Shown here piece after piece: positions 9,022 through 17,380 of a DNA stretch of 64,000 nucleotides. Where the stretch lies: NCBI RefSeq assembly GCF_900094625.1, contig NZ_FMAJ01000004.1:186001-250000 (forward strand), written 5' to 3'. A program made the position numbers and the translations under genes. The stretch comes from Rhizobium aethiopicum. GTDB taxonomy: Bacteria > Pseudomonadota > Alphaproteobacteria > Rhizobiales > Rhizobiaceae. The stretch's first letter is position 1. Each line of letters starts with the position of its first letter. The notes beneath the pieces are model-generated. The model was not told the DNA's origin. It made no database searches and was given only the letters and a program-made list of their open reading frames with translations.

Positions 9022-9995
9022 ACCGCTCCCTTTGCCCGATTGCGCATGTGCATCACATAGCGAAAGGGCGCGACTGCGATGATGACGGTGAGGACGAGCA
9101 CCGTCGCGCCTGCTGTAGCGAGGCCGAGATTCTGGCGCCCGAACAGATTGTCCATGATGAATTTCGCCGGCACTTCGGTGGCATTGCCGGGGCCGCCATT
9201 GGTCATGGCGACGACGATGTCGTAGGTCTTGATCACGCCCATGGCGAGCAGCATGCCGGCGGCGGCGAGCGCGGGCCCGAGCTGGGGCAGGATGATTGAG
9301 ACATAGATGCGCCAGACGGGAATGCCGTCAATGCGCGCCGCCTTCCATTGCTCGGCCTCGATGCCGCGTATACCGGCGAGCGCAATGACCATGACGAGCC
9401 CCGCGCCCTGCCACACGCCGGCAAGCACCAGCGCATAGATCGCCATGTCCCGATTGACCACCCAGTCGAGGACGAAGCTTTCCCAGCCGAGCGAACGCAT
9501 ACTCGCCTGGATTCCAAGCGTTGGATTGAGCATCCATTGCCAGATGAGTCCGGTCACCACGAAGGACATGGCGTAGGGATAGAGGAAGATCGTCCTGAAG
9601 GCGTTTTCGAAACGGATCTTGCGGTCGAGGGCGGCGGCCAGCAGGAAGCCGAGCGCCAGGCAGCCCGCGACATAGAGAACGCCGAAGATCAGCAGGTTCT
9701 GCAGCGAGGCGAGCCATTTGGCGGAGGCGAAGAGCTTCGAATACTGCGCCAAGCCGACATAGGTCGAGGACGGAAAGAGGGTTGAATTGGTAAAGGACAG
9801 GCGGATCGACCAGGCCATGGTGCCGATGAAGACCGCGACCGCGGCGAGCCATGTCGGCAGGAGGGCGATGGTGGCGGAAAGATTGCGCTTGCGTTTGAGG
9901 GACATCGGCCAGCTCGTCGACAGATGGAAAGCGGAGATGGCGCCGCCCCGCAGGGCGGCGGCCGCGGCGTCGGAATCGACCGACGCCGCAGACAT
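9018..9995 (-). CDS. Carbohydrate ABC transporter permease (MalF type), 325 aa
   Basis: The second membrane subunit of the CUT1 importer, with about six transmembrane segments beginning at LPTWLAAVAVFIGTMAWSI and an EAA loop EAEQWKAARIDGIPVWRIY. The chosen start at 9995 follows the binding-protein stop by 3 bases and has AGGAT upstream. The alternative ATG at 9905 would remove a 30-residue Ala/Ser-rich cytosolic leader. MalF-type subunits often carry such a leader, so the longer form is kept. Confidence 0.9.
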   Translation of the reverse strand: MSAASVDSDAAAAALRGGAISAFHLSTSWPMSLKRKRNLSATIALLPTWLAAVAVFIGTMAWSIRLSFTNSTLFPSSTYVGLAQYSKLFASAKWLASLQNLLIFGVLYVAGCLALGFLLAAALDRKIRFENAFRTIFLYPYAMSFVVTGLIWQWMLNPTLGIQASMRSLGWESFVLDWVVNRDMAIYALVLAGVWQGAGLVMVIALAGIRGIEAEQWKAARIDGIPVWRIYVSIILPQLGPALAAAGMLLAMGVIKTYDIVVAMTNGGPGNATEVPAKFIMDNLFGRQNLGLATAGATVLVLTVIIAVAPFRYVMHMRNRAKGAV

Positions 9996-9998
9996 ATC

Positions 9999-11231
9999 CT
10001 ACTCGAAGATGGCGAAGAAGTTCTCGGCAGCGGAGCCCGCGTCGTCCGAGCCGCCGCTCCAGTATTCGTCGACGAAATCGTCGAGCGCGCCGACCTGCTG
10101 CGGCGTGAGCACGATCGCCTGATCCGGTACGATCGCGCCGGCGGCCATCAGCTCCGCACCCTTCTGGGCGCAGACATCAAGCTTCGACTTGTCGACATCT
10201 GCGCGCATCGGGACCGAGCCCTTCTTGAGGGCGAATTCGACCTGGACGGTCGGGTCCATGACGACCTCGGCAAGAAGTTTCTGCGCCTTGTCGGTCAGGG
10301 CGTTGCCGGTCTTGGGGAACCAGAGCGCGTCGGCGATATAGACCATGCCCTTGGACTCGGGAGCGATCATGCAGCCATAGTCCTTGCCCGGCTCCTTGCC
10401 GGCGACGGTGAATTCACCCTTGGCCCAGTCGCCCATGAACTGCACGCCTGCTTTGGCGGTGATCAGCATGGCGGTCGCATCATTCCAGTTGCGGCCGGCC
10501 GCACCCGCATCGACATAGCCGCGCAGCTTGCCGAGGATTTCAAGCGACTTCTTGACGCCGGCGACAGACGCTTCGCTCTTGTCCTTGTCGACATAGATCT
10601 TCAGAAAGCCATCGATCCCGACTTGCGAGAGCAGGATCATATTGAAGACCTTGGTTTGCTGCCAGGGCTGACCACCCCAGGCGACCGGAACGAGGCCGGC
10701 GGCCTTCAGCTTGTCGAGATCGGCGAAAAATTCGTCCCAGCTCTTCGGTTCCTGCGCAATACCGGCCTTGTCGAAGGCTTCCTTGGAATAGAAGACCCAG
10801 CTTTCGCCATGGGCGCCGGTCGGCGCGAGATAGATCTTGCCGTCATAGGAGATGAGGTCATGGATCGATTTCGGCAGGGCGTCGGCCCATTTGCCGGCGG
10901 CGGCCACGTCGTCGATCGAATTGAACAGGCCCTGGCTGACGAAATCGGCGGCGGCAAGGCCGATGACGCCCTGCTTGGCGCCGGGCGCATCACCGCCAAC
11001 GATACGGTTCTGAAAAGCCGCATCGGCCGCGCCGAAACCGGCGATCGAGGAATCCTTCCAGACGCCGCCTCGCTTTTCGAATTCCGTCTTGATGACGTTG
11101 AGGGCCGCGGCTTCGCCGCCCGACGTCCAGGACGACATGATCTCGATCGTCGGCTTGTCCTCGGCATACGCCGCGGCGAAGAGACCGGCGAAAGCCACGC
11201 CGGCAAGAAAAAGCTTCATCATGGTCTTCAT
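9999..11231 (-). CDS. ABC transporter sugar-binding protein (family 1 extracellular solute binding), 410 aa
   Basis: The periplasmic binding component of the CUT1 importer. A signal peptide is clear (MKTMMKLFLAGVAFAGLFAA, cleavage after AYA). The mature protein begins with IEIMSSWTSGGEAAALNVIK, typical of the SBP_bac_1 fold for oligosaccharides or polyols. AGAGGTGGAACA precedes the ATG. It is the second gene of the operon, 57 bases after the isomerase gene, so the binding protein is not promoter-proximal as it often is. Substrate unknown; the isomerase and GMC partners point to a sugar or glycoside. Confidence 0.9.
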   Translation of the reverse strand: MKTMMKLFLAGVAFAGLFAAAYAEDKPTIEIMSSWTSGGEAAALNVIKTEFEKRGGVWKDSSIAGFGAADAAFQNRIVGGDAPGAKQGVIGLAAADFVSQGLFNSIDDVAAAGKWADALPKSIHDLISYDGKIYLAPTGAHGESWVFYSKEAFDKAGIAQEPKSWDEFFADLDKLKAAGLVPVAWGGQPWQQTKVFNMILLSQVGIDGFLKIYVDKDKSEASVAGVKKSLEILGKLRGYVDAGAAGRNWNDATAMLITAKAGVQFMGDWAKGEFTVAGKEPGKDYGCMIAPESKGMVYIADALWFPKTGNALTDKAQKLLAEVVMDPTVQVEFALKKGSVPMRADVDKSKLDVCAQKGAELMAAGAIVPDQAIVLTPQQVGALDDFVDEYWSGGSDDAGSAAENFFAIFE

Positions 11232-11288
11232 TGTTCCACCTCTTGAAAATGCCCTCTTGGCGGGGCGTTTGTCGTCTTCGGAATGATA

Positions 11289-12242
11289 TCAGCGGTAGAT
11301 CGGCAGGAGTGCCTGCCGGACGAGCGTGAGCCCGTTGGCAATGTCGCGGACGGGGTCGGGCGCGGCATCGAGTTCGAGAATCGCCCAGCCTTCATAGGCC
11401 CGGTCGCGCAGCAGCCGGATCCAGGCCGGCCAGTCGACCCGTCCGAGACCGAAGCCGCAGAAATAGGGCTGATGGCGTTCGTGGATGTGCTTGTCGATCG
11501 GGGTATCGGCAGGCATCGGACCGATCGCATCCTTCCAGTGAGCGATGATCATCCGCTCATGATGGCGGTCGACGAGCTGGACGGGATCGGAGCCGGCAAC
11601 GATGATATGGGCCGTGTCGGGGCACATATGCACATAGGCCGGATCGGTCAGCAGCATCATCAGGTCGACGTCGCGCGCGCTGGCAAAGACCGAATGCGCC
11701 TCGGTGTGCAGCGCAAGCCGCACGCCCTTGGCATAAAGGGTCGCGCCGAGCCGGTTGAGGAAGTCCGCGATCGCCTTGGCACGGTCGAAGTCATGGAACT
11801 GCACTGGTTGGGCGCCGAGCGTCTGGCGCAGGGGGGCGCCGATCACCATGATGTCGCTGCCGCAGGCTTTCAGGAAATCGGCATATCGTTCCGCCTTGTC
11901 GATCAGCGCGCGCTGGGCTTCGGGGTTGGTAAAGTCTCCCGCTGCCTCGAGCTCTGCGAAAAAGCCGCTGCAAAGTGTCAGCCCGCGCCTCGCCAGTTCG
12001 GCAGCAAAGCCATCGATCGAACCATAGGTCTTGATCGCGTCCTGCCAGTTGAAGGGAGAGAAGGTCAACTCGACGCCGGCAACGCCGGAAGCCTGGACGC
12101 TGTCGAGGATCTTGTCCCAGAAGGCGCGAGGCTGAGCCCGCGAGTGGTCGACGATTGCGTCGTGGCTGTCGACGCCCCAGAAGCCGGGATGAAAGAATGT
12201 CACGAGATCGACGCCGAAGCGTAGTCTATCGCCAGTGGCCAT
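11289..12242 (-). CDS. Sugar phosphate isomerase/epimerase family TIM-barrel protein, 317 aa
   Basis: A member of the AP-endonuclease-2-like TIM-barrel superfamily (xylose isomerase-like), which isomerises or cleaves sugars with a divalent metal. Likely metal ligands lie in LALHTEAHSVF, HMCPDTAHIIV, IIAHWKDAIG and ILELDAAPDP, the usual Glu-Asp-His-Glu distribution. It is the first gene of the operon and starts about 85 bases from a LacI-type operator. With a GMC oxidoreductase in the same operon, a role in processing a 3-keto sugar is reasonable but inferred; epimerase and lyase activities are both known in the family. Confidence 0.8.
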   Translation of the reverse strand: MATGDRLRFGVDLVTFFHPGFWGVDSHDAIVDHSRAQPRAFWDKILDSVQASGVAGVELTFSPFNWQDAIKTYGSIDGFAAELARRGLTLCSGFFAELEAAGDFTNPEAQRALIDKAERYADFLKACGSDIMVIGAPLRQTLGAQPVQFHDFDRAKAIADFLNRLGATLYAKGVRLALHTEAHSVFASARDVDLMMLLTDPAYVHMCPDTAHIIVAGSDPVQLVDRHHERMIIAHWKDAIGPMPADTPIDKHIHERHQPYFCGFGLGRVDWPAWIRLLRDRAYEGWAILELDAAPDPVRDIANGLTLVRQALLPIYR

Positions 12243-12331
12243 AACCTATCCATTGTCAAGCCACGACCCATCTCCCTGCGAAACAGCGGCTCCGCATTAA
12301 ATAAGTCATGCATTTTCAAAGCATTAAGATA

Positions 12332-12347
12332 TGGCAATCGTTTGCCA
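12332..12347. promoter_or_regulatory. LacI-type operator 1 (TGGCAATCGTTTGCCA)
   Basis: A CG-centred palindrome with perfect TGGCAA/TTGCCA arms, the classic layout for LacI/GalR proteins. It lies in the divergent spacer between the isomerase gene (start 12242) and the LacI gene (start 12464), about 85 bases upstream of the sugar operon. The adjacent LacI protein is the obvious ligand (inference). Confidence 0.75.
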
Positions 12348-12390
12348 TGCTGAGATGATAGCCAAGCTGGTTTTTTAAGCAAGCGATTTT

Positions 12391-12406
12391 TGGCAAACGT
12401 TTGCTA
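12391..12406. promoter_or_regulatory. LacI-type operator 2 (TGGCAAACGTTTGCTA)
   Basis: A second copy of the same palindrome, differing from perfect symmetry at one position near the right end. It is 59 bases from the first copy, centre to centre, and about 58 bases upstream of the lacI start. This suggests repression of both divergent promoters, possibly with looping between the two sites. Confidence 0.72.
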
Positions 12407-12463
12407 TAAACCGTCACCTGCCTTAGAACTACAATTCGAGGCATCCGGGAGATCGAATTAAAG

Positions 12464-13534
12464 GTGAATAAAAACAAGGATGTAGCGGGAGAGGAGCCAT
12501 CGGGCGCGTTGATGGCCGACGTAGCGCGACTTGCCGGTGTCGCGATATCAACGGTCAGCCGGGCGCTTGCCAATCCCGGACGGGTCAACGAGAAGACCCG
12601 CGCCAAGATCAATGCAGCCGCCAGGCAACTCGGCTACACGCCGAACGCAATGGCGCGCGGCCTCAGGGTCGGGAAATCCAATACCATCATGATCATTTTG
12701 CCGGGTTCGCCTTATTATGGCGCCTCGCAGATCATCCCGCAGGTCCTGCAAAGCATCAATAAATCCCTGATCCAGAGGGGGTATAACTTGATGATTGCCA
12801 ATCTCGATCGCGAGGAAGCTTCCGAACGGCACATACTTGATCTTGCCTTCAGCGGCACGGTTCGGGGAGCCATTATCTTCTCCTCGAAACTTCCGGAGAT
12901 CGACGGACGTTCGCCTGCGGGGGCAGGCCTGCCGATCGTCTCGATGTTGTTCGACATGAGTGATGCCGGTTTGCCGAGCGTCGTCACCAACGACCGCGAG
13001 GCGATCCGTGACGCGACGATGGAATTGATCCGTTCGGGTCATCGGCGCTTCCTCTATATAGCCGGCCCCGAGGGAAACTACCACGACGTCGAGCGCTACG
13101 CCGGGGTCCTTGAGGCTCTACGCACAGGGGGACTTTCCGAGGAAGCCGTGTCGAGATCTGGCGGCGACCTCGAATACCAGCATGGCTTCGAGATCGGCAT
13201 TCGCGCAGCCGATGATTTCATGAAGCTCGCCGTCAGGCCGACGGCTGTCATCGCAACGAGCGATGACATGGCAATCTCGTTCATGAGCGTTATTCAACGC
13301 GCAGGCCTTGTTATTCCAGAGCATGTGTCCGTCGTTTCCTTCGACGGCTCCCCGGTCTGCGAATTCTGTTCGCCGCCGCTCTCGACGATCAAACAGCCCG
13401 TGGAAGAGATGGGACGCACGGCCGTGGAACTTCTGCTCGGCGCCATCGGCCAGACGCAGGATGCGGCAACGATGCGCACCGTCATCCGCAGCCAGCTTAT
13501 CCTGCGGGAGAGCATTGCCCCTGCGAGGGATTGA
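12464..13534 (+). CDS. LacI family transcriptional regulator, 356 aa
   Basis: A DNA-binding repressor with a helix-turn-helix at about residues 17-36 (MADVARLAGVAISTVSRALA), a hinge helix near LGYTPNAMARGLR, and a periplasmic-binding-protein-like effector domain. The start is a GTG at 12464; no in-frame ATG lies between it and the HTH except the one opening the HTH itself. GGGAG lies about 12 bases upstream. It is divergent from the sugar operon 5308-12242, with two operators between, so it probably controls that operon and itself. The inducer would be the transported sugar or a derivative. Confidence 0.9.
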   Translation: MNKNKDVAGEEPSGALMADVARLAGVAISTVSRALANPGRVNEKTRAKINAAARQLGYTPNAMARGLRVGKSNTIMIILPGSPYYGASQIIPQVLQSINKSLIQRGYNLMIANLDREEASERHILDLAFSGTVRGAIIFSSKLPEIDGRSPAGAGLPIVSMLFDMSDAGLPSVVTNDREAIRDATMELIRSGHRRFLYIAGPEGNYHDVERYAGVLEALRTGGLSEEAVSRSGGDLEYQHGFEIGIRAADDFMKLAVRPTAVIATSDDMAISFMSVIQRAGLVIPEHVSVVSFDGSPVCEFCSPPLSTIKQPVEEMGRTAVELLLGAIGQTQDAATMRTVIRSQLILRESIAPARD

Positions 13535-13669
13535 CGGTGCCGGAACCAACCACTGCACAGAAGCACATGACCGTAAGAATAAGCGCTGCGCGATGGTAAA
13601 TTCATCGACAAATACCCGCAGGGAAACCTAAGTTAGCGCCAGGTATTACCTGTAGCTAAGGAAAGCACT

Positions 13670-13948
13670 ATGGCATCGCCAACCTCGCTCAAGCTCGATG
13701 ACGAGCTGAAGGGCCGCGTCCAACAACTGGCCAAGGCTCGCCGCCGTTCGTCCCACTGGATCATGCGTGAAGCGATTGCGCAATATGTCGAGCGCGAGGA
13801 AAAGCGCGAGAAGCTGCGGCAGGAGACGCTTGGTGCCTGGAATGAATTTGAAGCGACGGGACTGCACGTCACCGGCGCCGAGGTCGAAAAATGGCTTTCG
13901 ACTTGGGGAACTGACGACGAATTGCCCGCACCCGAATGCCACAAGTGA
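13670..13948 (+). CDS. CopG/ParD-type ribbon-helix-helix antitoxin, 92 aa
   Basis: A small DNA-binding antitoxin. The N-terminal TSLKLDDELKGRVQQLAKAR followed by RRSSHWIMREAIAQYVEREE is a ribbon-helix-helix. The acidic, Trp-containing C-terminal tail would wrap the toxin. AAGGAAAG precedes the ATG. It overlaps the toxin frame by 13 bases, the usual TA layout. Because the toxin is frameshifted, this may now be an orphan antitoxin. Confidence 0.82.
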   Translation: MASPTSLKLDDELKGRVQQLAKARRRSSHWIMREAIAQYVEREEKREKLRQETLGAWNEFEATGLHVTGAEVEKWLSTWGTDDELPAPECHK

Positions 13949-14231
13949 TCTTCTCGCCGGCCGCAATCCGCGACCTCGAACGGCTCCGGGAATTCTTGCG
14001 GCCCAAAAACCCATCAGTCGCCAAGCGGGCAGGCGAAACTATCCTGAAAGGTGTGGGCCTCGCCTCCTCAGCGCACATTCCCATATGGGAGGTCTCATCG
14101 AAGACTTGCCAGAGCAATACCGGGAATGGCTCATCGATTTCGGCGATAGCGGATACGTCGCTCGTTATCGTATGGATAGCGACACTTTGACGATCCTCGC
14201 CGTGCGACACCAAAAGGAAGCAGGGTTCTGA
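13936..14231 (+). pseudogene. RelE/ParE-type toxin, frameshifted
   Basis: The frame from 13936 gives MPQVIFSPAAIRDLERLREF and continues to about 14055 as a normal ParE N-terminus. The conserved C-terminus (GLIEDLPEQYREWLIDFGDS, ending ILAVRHQKEAGF at 14231) is in another frame. The switch falls around 14053-14070, where a 1-base loss or 2-base gain would restore one continuous protein of about 97 residues. In the original frame translation goes on to a stop at 14190 with an unrelated tail. The toxin is therefore probably inactive. A sequencing error or recoding cannot be excluded from the sequence alone. Confidence 0.75.
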
Positions 14232-14428
14232 TCAGGATTTCGAGGGGTCCCACGCCTGTCGGTTGAGGAATTCGCAAGCGTTCGGCGGCAGCTCCCACAG
14301 GGCCGATAGCGCTCCATCAAAACTTCGTCTGACCCCATCAGCCAGCGCGTCGTGGTACGAAATCACGACACCGGGCGACGTGAAACTTCAGGTCTGCCCG
14401 GTGGAATTCTGAAATTCCGAGCACGCAC

Positions 14429-14860
14429 ATGGACCTCTCGAAGATCAAGACGCTGATCGACTTTGTCGGACGATCTAATATTACCGAGCTGACCGTGACG
14501 GAAAAGGACGTGACGGTTCGGATTTTTCGCACGTCGCCGGGAGAGATCACTATTGCCGGGGCCTCCCAAAAGCCGGAATCGACGATCAGTCCCGTCACCG
14601 ATGCGCCTTCGAGGGCTGAAAAAACCTCCCATGGGGTGAAGGCGCCCGTCTTCGGCGTGCTGCACCGGGCACCGGCGCCCGGCGAGCCTCCTTTCGTCGC
14701 GATCGGTGACCAGGTGGAGGAGGGGCAGACCCTTTTCATCATCGAGGCAATGAAGGTCTTCAACACGATCGCCGCGCCGCGATCAGGGCGCATCACGCAT
14801 TTGACCGATATGGACAGTGGCGAGGTCGAGACCGGCGACCTGCTGGCGGAGATCGGCTGA
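14429..14860 (+). CDS. Biotin carboxyl carrier protein (AccB-like), 143 aa
   Basis: Carries biotin between the carboxylase and the carboxyl-transfer half-reactions. The C-terminal biotinyl domain contains IIEAMKVFNTIAAPRSGRI with the biotin-accepting Lys at residue 109, and a thumb-like insert APAPGEPPFVAIGDQVEEG as in AccB. The N-terminal helix MDLSKIKTLIDFVG is also AccB-like. Most AccB proteins have EAMKMMN; EAMKVFN here is a mild departure. It overlaps the biotin carboxylase start by one base. Its location with PxpBCA homologues rather than with fatty-acid genes suggests a dedicated, non-housekeeping carboxylase. Confidence 0.88.
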   Translation: MDLSKIKTLIDFVGRSNITELTVTEKDVTVRIFRTSPGEITIAGASQKPESTISPVTDAPSRAEKTSHGVKAPVFGVLHRAPAPGEPPFVAIGDQVEEGQTLFIIEAMKVFNTIAAPRSGRITHLTDMDSGEVETGDLLAEIG

Positions 14861-16254
14861 TGCCGGAAACGCTGGAACAATCCGCTGCCCCAGGGGGCCG
14901 TTTCGACACCGTCCTCATCGCCAATCGCGGCGAGATCGCCGCCCGGATTCAGCGCGCCTGCCGCGAACTCGGCCTCAAGACGGTTGCCATCTGCTCCGAG
15001 GCCGACAGGCACGCGCCCTACATCGCGACCGCGGACAGATCTCTGTGCATCGGTCCCTCCACTGCCGGCAAGAGCTATCTCAATCAGGATGCCATTCTTC
15101 TCGCGGCGCGCCTGACCGGCGCCGGCGCCATTCATCCCGGTTACGGATTTCTATCGGAAAATGCCGCATTCGCCGACGCCGTCGAAAAGGCTGGGCTGAC
15201 CTTCATTGGTCCGACGGCTTCATCGATCGCGACGATGGGCGACAAGATCGCGGCAAAGCGGGCGATGATTGCGGCCGGCGTCCCTTGCGTTCCCGGCCCT
15301 GATAGCGCGCTGCCCGACGACCTCGCCTCGATCGAACGCATAGCGCTGGAGATCGGCTATTCCGTCATCGTCAAGGCATCAGGCGGCGGCGGCGGCCGCG
15401 GCATGCGCGTCGTTCCGAAGGCCGACCAGCTGCATGAAGCGATCGCCCTGACACGCGAGGAGGCGCGCAAGGCCTTCGGCTCACCCTCGCTCTACATGGA
15501 GAAATTCCTGGAGCATCCGCGCCATATCGAGATACAGGTTCTTTGCGACGACCACGGCAATGCCGTGTGGCTGGGACATCGGGATTGCTCGATGCAGCGA
15601 CGCCATCAGAAAGTTGTGGAAGAGGCGCCGGCGCCTGGGATTTCGCCCGATATCATTCGGCCGGTCGGCATGGCCTGCGTCGAGGCCTGCCGCCAGATCG
15701 GCTACCGCGGCGTCGGCACTTTCGAATTCCTCTATGAGGACGGCGCCTTCCATTTCATCGAGATGAACACGCGGCTTCAGGTCGAGCATCCCGTCACCGA
15801 GCTGACAAGCGGGGTCGATATCGTCCAGGCGCAGATCAAGGCGGCACAAGGTGACGTTCTGAACCTCGTCCAGAGCGACGTAACCTGCGAAGGCCACTCG
15901 TTCGAATGCCGCATCAATGCCGAAGATCCCGACACCTTCCTGCCGTCGGCAGGTGTCATTACCCACCTGGCTTTCCCCGAGGGGCCGGGCATCCGCGTCG
16001 ACACCTGTATTCATCCCGGCTACAGGGTCTCGCCCTATTACGATTCGCTGATCGCCAAGTTGATCGTCCATGCGCCGACGCGGGCGAAAGCGATGGCCAG
16101 AATGTGCGAGGCGCTTGCCGGCACTGAAATCGAGGGCATCGCCACCAACATCCCCTTCCTCTGCGCCCTGTTCGAGGACCACGCATTCGCCCGCGGCCAG
16201 ACCGATATCCATTATCTTGAGCAATGGCTGAAGCTGCGGAGGGCGGCCGCATGA
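14860..16254 (+). CDS. Biotin carboxylase (AccC-like), 464 aa
   Basis: ATP-dependent carboxylation of biotin on the carrier. The N-terminal domain starts FDTVLIANRGEIAARIQRAC. The ATP-grasp glycine loop is KASGGGGGRGMRVV and the active-site signature is FIEMNTRLQVEHPVTE. The C-terminal biotin carboxylase domain contains INAEDPDTFLPSAG. Length is typical of AccC (about 450). It is coupled to the carrier gene upstream (TGATG) and to the carrier-like gene downstream (ATGA). It could act with PxpB/PxpC homologues as the carboxyltransferase, as in urea carboxylase; this is inference. Confidence 0.92.
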   Translation: MPETLEQSAAPGGRFDTVLIANRGEIAARIQRACRELGLKTVAICSEADRHAPYIATADRSLCIGPSTAGKSYLNQDAILLAARLTGAGAIHPGYGFLSENAAFADAVEKAGLTFIGPTASSIATMGDKIAAKRAMIAAGVPCVPGPDSALPDDLASIERIALEIGYSVIVKASGGGGGRGMRVVPKADQLHEAIALTREEARKAFGSPSLYMEKFLEHPRHIEIQVLCDDHGNAVWLGHRDCSMQRRHQKVVEEAPAPGISPDIIRPVGMACVEACRQIGYRGVGTFEFLYEDGAFHFIEMNTRLQVEHPVTELTSGVDIVQAQIKAAQGDVLNLVQSDVTCEGHSFECRINAEDPDTFLPSAGVITHLAFPEGPGIRVDTCIHPGYRVSPYYDSLIAKLIVHAPTRAKAMARMCEALAGTEIEGIATNIPFLCALFEDHAFARGQTDIHYLEQWLKLRRAAA

Positions 16255-16676
16255 GCGCGATCGATTTCAGCGATCCGGCGACCATCACATTGCTGACCGA
16301 CGCGCTGATAGCTGCGGGCGTGGAAGGCCTCGAAATCTCCCGGCCGGGCGGACAGCTTCGCATCGTCACCTCAGGGGAGGGCAGCGCCCAAAAGAGCGCG
16401 CGTGAAGCAACGCCCCGTTCTTCGGGTTCCCCTCCTGTAGTCGTAAACGCGCCGATGGCGGGCCGCTTCTGTGTCGATCACTCCGCATTCTGCGCCGCAC
16501 ACCGAAAGGTGCCGCGCTCCGTATCCGAAGCCGATGTCGTCGCCTTCGTTGGGGTAGGGCATATTCTGCTTCCCCTTCGCGCCGGCCGTTCCGGTCGTTT
16601 GACCAGGCTATTGGCCGAACCGGGTGCATTGGTCGGCTTCGGCGATCCACTGTTCGAAATCGAGTCCCCATCATGA
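16251..16676 (+). CDS. Carrier-like protein lacking the biotin lysine, 141 aa
   Basis: A paralogue of the carrier at 14429. Its N-terminus (TLLTDALIAAGVEGLEISRP) aligns with the AccB N-terminal helix and strand. Its C-terminus (LLPLRAGRSGRLTRLLAEPG) aligns with the AccB segment after the biotin site. The position of the biotin Lys is occupied by His104 (FVGVGHILLPLR), and no EAMK motif remains. Biotinylation is therefore not expected. It starts within the ATGA overlap of the biotin carboxylase stop and ends in an ATGA overlap with the PxpB gene, so it is embedded in the operon. A structural or scaffold role is possible; function unknown. Confidence 0.72.
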   Translation: MSAIDFSDPATITLLTDALIAAGVEGLEISRPGGQLRIVTSGEGSAQKSAREATPRSSGSPPVVVNAPMAGRFCVDHSAFCAAHRKVPRSVSEADVVAFVGVGHILLPLRAGRSGRLTRLLAEPGALVGFGDPLFEIESPS

Positions 16677-17380
16677 TCGTCACGACGAACAGGCACGCAT
16701 CGCAACGCGAGATCATTCCGGCCACCAAAAGCCGGGCGCGGGTTTCCTCGATCGGCGCCAGATCCTTCCTGCTCGAGGCGCCGGGCGATTTCGATCTTGC
16801 CGCGCAGCGGCGGATCTGGGCTCTCTCCCGGACCGTGAAAGGCTGGGCGGACCTTGCGGAAGACATTCCGGGGATGACCAACCTGCTGGTGATTTTCAAG
16901 GAGACGCCCGAAGATCCCGATGCGGTGGTCGCCCGTCTCCTCGATGCATGGGCGAATGCCGAGAGCATCGATCTCGACGGCAAGACCATCGAAATCCCCG
17001 TCCATTACGGCGGCGAACATGCGAGCGATCTTCCGGCCCTTTGTGATCTCTCGGGCCTGACCGATCGCGAGGTGGTGCGCATCCATCATGAAGCCACCTA
17101 TCGTGTCTTCGCCGTGGGCAGCGCGCCCGGTTTCGGTTATCTCCATGGCCTCGATCCGCGCATCTACATGCCGCGCAAGACCGTACCCTCGCTGAAGATG
17201 GCGAAGGGCTGCGTGACCATCGGCGGCATGCAGACCGGCGTCGCCATGCTGACAGGGCCGAACGGCTGGAATTCCATCGGCTTCGCGACGCTTGAGATGT
17301 TCGACCCCAATTCGCCGAACCCGGCCATGATGGCGCCGGGAGATACGGTGCGGTTTCTGCCGGCGAGGCTCGAGCTATGA
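16673..17380 (+). CDS. pxpB: PxpB/KipI-like carboxyltransferase domain subunit 1 (AHS1), 235 aa
   Basis: A cyclophilin-like fold subunit found in 5-oxoprolinase PxpABC, in allophanate hydrolase subunit 1, and as the first half of the urea carboxylase carboxyltransferase domain. The family signature appears as VGSAPGFGYLHGLDPRIY and GCVTIGGMQTGVAMLTG. Length is normal. It overlaps both neighbours by 4 bases, so it is made stoichiometrically with PxpC. In Escherichia coli PxpB works without biotin; here biotin carboxylase genes are directly upstream, so a carboxylase role is an alternative. The gene symbol reflects homology only. Confidence 0.85.
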   Translation: MIVTTNRHASQREIIPATKSRARVSSIGARSFLLEAPGDFDLAAQRRIWALSRTVKGWADLAEDIPGMTNLLVIFKETPEDPDAVVARLLDAWANAESIDLDGKTIEIPVHYGGEHASDLPALCDLSGLTDREVVRIHHEATYRVFAVGSAPGFGYLHGLDPRIYMPRKTVPSLKMAKGCVTIGGMQTGVAMLTGPNGWNSIGFATLEMFDPNSPNPAMMAPGDTVRFLPARLEL

